Assembly: GCA_910586965.1 (NCBI GenBank)
Contig: CAJUMF010000031.1
Span: 1 to 40,994, forward strand
Source of the DNA: an uncultured Dorea sp.
Lineage (GTDB): Bacteria > Bacillota > Clostridia > Lachnospirales > Lachnospiraceae
DNA length: 40,994 nt
Reading direction: 5' to 3'
A model generated the notes under the pieces. It was not told the origin of the DNA, searched no databases, and saw nothing but the letters and a program-made list of their open reading frames with translations. Both the position numbers and the translations under genes were made by a program. Shown here in pieces: positions 39,599 through 40,994 of this stretch. Numbering within the stretch: position 1 is the stretch's first letter; every line of letters begins with the position of its first letter.

Positions 39599-40909
39599 AT
39601 GGCTAAATTAAAAGTAGTTCATTACATCAATCAGTTCTTTGCACAGATTGGTGGAGAAGAAAAGGCAGATTATCCGGCAGAGATCCGTGTTGGCGAGGTT
39701 GTTGGACCGGGTATGGCATTGACACAGAAATTCGGCGATGACGCTGAGATTATTGCTACTATCGTATGTGGCGATTCATATTTTAACGAGAACTTAGAAA
39801 AAGCAAAAGCGGACATCCTTGCGATGGTTAAAGAGCAGGCTCCGGACGTATTCGTTGCAGGCCCGGCGTTCAATGCAGGACGTTACGGCGTTGCATGCGG
39901 AACGATCGCAGCAGCAGTTCAGGAAGAGCTTGGAATCCCGGCTGTAACCGGTATGTATGTAGAGAATCCGGGCGCTGACATGTTCAAGACCCAGGTTTAC
40001 ATTGTTTCCACAAAGAACAGCGCGGCAGGTATGAGAGATGCAGTGAATAAGCTTGCTCCGTTAGCGGTTAAGGTGGGAAGAGGCGAGGCGATCGGCGCAT
40101 CCTCACAGGAAGGCTACATCCCGAACGGTGTTCGTGTGAACTTCTTCGAGAAGGAGAGAGGCTCTAAGAGAGCGGTTAAGATGCTCCTTAAGAAACTGGC
40201 GGATAAGCCGTTTGAGACAGAGTTCCCGATGCCTGATTTTGACAGGGTAGAGCCGAATCCGGCAGTAAAGGATTTAGCGCACGCGAAGATTGCGCTTGTT
40301 ACATCCGGCGGTATCGTGCCGAAGGGAAATCCGGACCACATCGAAAGCTCCAGTGCATCTCATTACGGTGAGTATGACATCGCAGGTGTTATGGACCTGA
40401 CCGAGGAGACTTACGAGACCGCTCACGGCGGATATGACCCGGTATATGCAAATGAGGACTCAGACCGCGTGTTGCCGGTCGATGTTCTTCGCGATATGGA
40501 AAAGGAAGGAAAGATTGGGGAGCTCCATCACCTGTTCTACACAACGACAGGAAATGGTACGGCAGTTGCATCTTCCAAGGCATTTGCGGCGGAATTCTCT
40601 GCAAAGCTTAAGGCAGACGGTGTTGACGCAGTAATCCTCACCTCCACATGAGGCACCTGTACTCGTTGCGGTGCAACGATGGTGAAAGAAGTAGAGAGAG
40701 CAGGAATCCCTGTTGTACATATCTGTACAGTAACTCCTATTTCCATGACAGTAGGCGCGAACAGAATCGTACCTGCTATCGCAATTCCACATCCTCTTGG
40801 AAATCCGGCACTGGATAAAGCAGAGGAAAAAGAACTCCGCCGTAAGATTGTAGAGAAAGCATTAGATGCGCTCACAACCGAGGTGGATGGACAGACTATT
40901 TTTGACTAA
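39599..40909 (+). CDS. grdB: Glycine reductase component B selenoprotein GrdB (in-frame UGA = selenocysteine)
   Basis: Read through TGA at 40649-40651, the protein is 436 residues with selenocysteine at 351 in the motif T-S-T-Sec-G-T-C-T-R-C-G. The Cys at +3 and +6 are conserved in this family. The frame continues cleanly (MVKEVERAGIPVVHICTVTPI) to a TAA at 40907-40909, and both halves are normal GrdB, so the TGA is not a truncation. A SECIS-like hairpin follows the UGA. The selenol attacks the alpha carbon of glycine bound on GrdE, and the carboxymethyl group then moves to GrdA. Automatic annotation would split it into 39599-40651 and 40679-40909. AAGGGAGG precedes the ATG. Confidence 0.95.
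40649..40678 (+). promoter_or_regulatory. Selenocysteine UGA codon with bacterial SECIS hairpin
   Basis: After the UGA (40649-40651), CGTTGC (40664-40669) pairs with GCAACG (40673-40678) around the loop GGT. This gives a 6-bp stem 12 nt downstream, the distance and G-rich loop expected of a bSECIS read by SelB. GCACC (40653-40657) with GGTGC (40670-40674) is an alternative pairing. The motif also encodes the Cys-x-x-Cys part of the protein. Confidence 0.8.
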
Positions 40910-40939
40910 TACGTTACAACTATAAGGAGAGTAACAGAC

Positions 40940-40994
40940 ATGAGCAAAATTTATGATGTTATTGTTCTTGGTGCAGGTCCTGCTGGTTTGGCAG
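40940..40994 (+). CDS. trxB: Thioredoxin reductase, first 18 codons (cut by window end)
   Basis: ATG 40940 follows AAGGAGAG by 8 nt and encodes MSKIYDVIVLGAGPAGLA. This is a Rossmann FAD-binding start with GxGxxG, typical of thioredoxin reductases. In glycine reductase operons TrxB passes electrons from NADPH to thioredoxin for the reductase. It starts 30 nt after grdB, so it is in the same operon. Only the N-terminus is visible; another FAD-dependent pyridine nucleotide reductase cannot be excluded. Confidence 0.8.
   Translation, partial: MSKIYDVIVLGAGPAGLA

Noticed and set aside
40679..40909. Separate 76-codon gene starting at ATG 40679
   Set aside because: It is the C-terminal part of GrdB after the selenocysteine codon; the frame is continuous through the UGA.

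Overview
The window looks like a chromosome segment of a Gram-positive, spore-forming anaerobe of the Clostridia, most likely a Lachnospiraceae (Clostridium cluster XIVa) gut species. The evidence is AGGAGG-type ribosome binding sites, sigma-A-like promoters, a glycine-riboswitch-controlled selenoprotein glycine reductase operon, an Fe-S type PurF, an ECF vitamin transporter subunit, a SpoIID-like protein and the Lachnospiraceae-type unknown families at 27.5-32.9 kb. Species is not determinable by reading alone.

Layout: 1-55 is the 5' part of a tRNA-Trp gene (minus). 152-808 is an ECF S component (minus) with its own promoter and a perfect 16-bp palindrome. 985-4246 is a plus-strand operon of a P-loop nucleotide-kinase-like protein, an NCS2 nucleobase permease and rarA. 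4333-10297 is a catabolic island for four-carbon acid sugars: a divergent triosephosphate-isomerase paralogue facing pdxA2, a DUF1537 acid-sugar kinase and a KdgT-type permease, followed by a YcxB-like membrane protein and a DeoR-type repressor. The intergenic region carries CGAAA repeats that overlap both divergent promoters.

10813-18614 is a complete Wadjet plasmid-defence operon in the order jetD-jetA-jetB-jetC, probably type II or III. It is followed by a SpoIID-like/peptidoglycan-binding protein (minus), a membrane-anchored transglutaminase-like protein, and carA-carB behind a leader with an intrinsic-terminator hairpin. Next come a small cupin and an orphan CobD/HisC-like aminotransferase (minus).

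27477-32852 is the least understood part: a ~1,100-residue protein with predicted beta-sandwich domains and a helical-repeat middle, a divergent Hsp70/actin-fold protein with what looks like an Hsp70-type substrate-binding beta domain, and a TPR protein. They are tightly packed and overlap purF by 11 nt, and purB follows. I consider this trio the best candidate for an undescribed system.

36009-40994 is the glycine Stickland region: an AGCS-type sodium:amino-acid symporter, a glycine riboswitch with a shrunken second aptamer, grdX, grdE (pyruvoyl proprotein), grdB with an in-frame UGA (selenocysteine) plus a SECIS-like hairpin, and the first codons of a thioredoxin reductase. Import, sensing, reduction of glycine and electron supply therefore sit together.

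No CRISPR array, insertion sequence, integrase or phage gene was seen.
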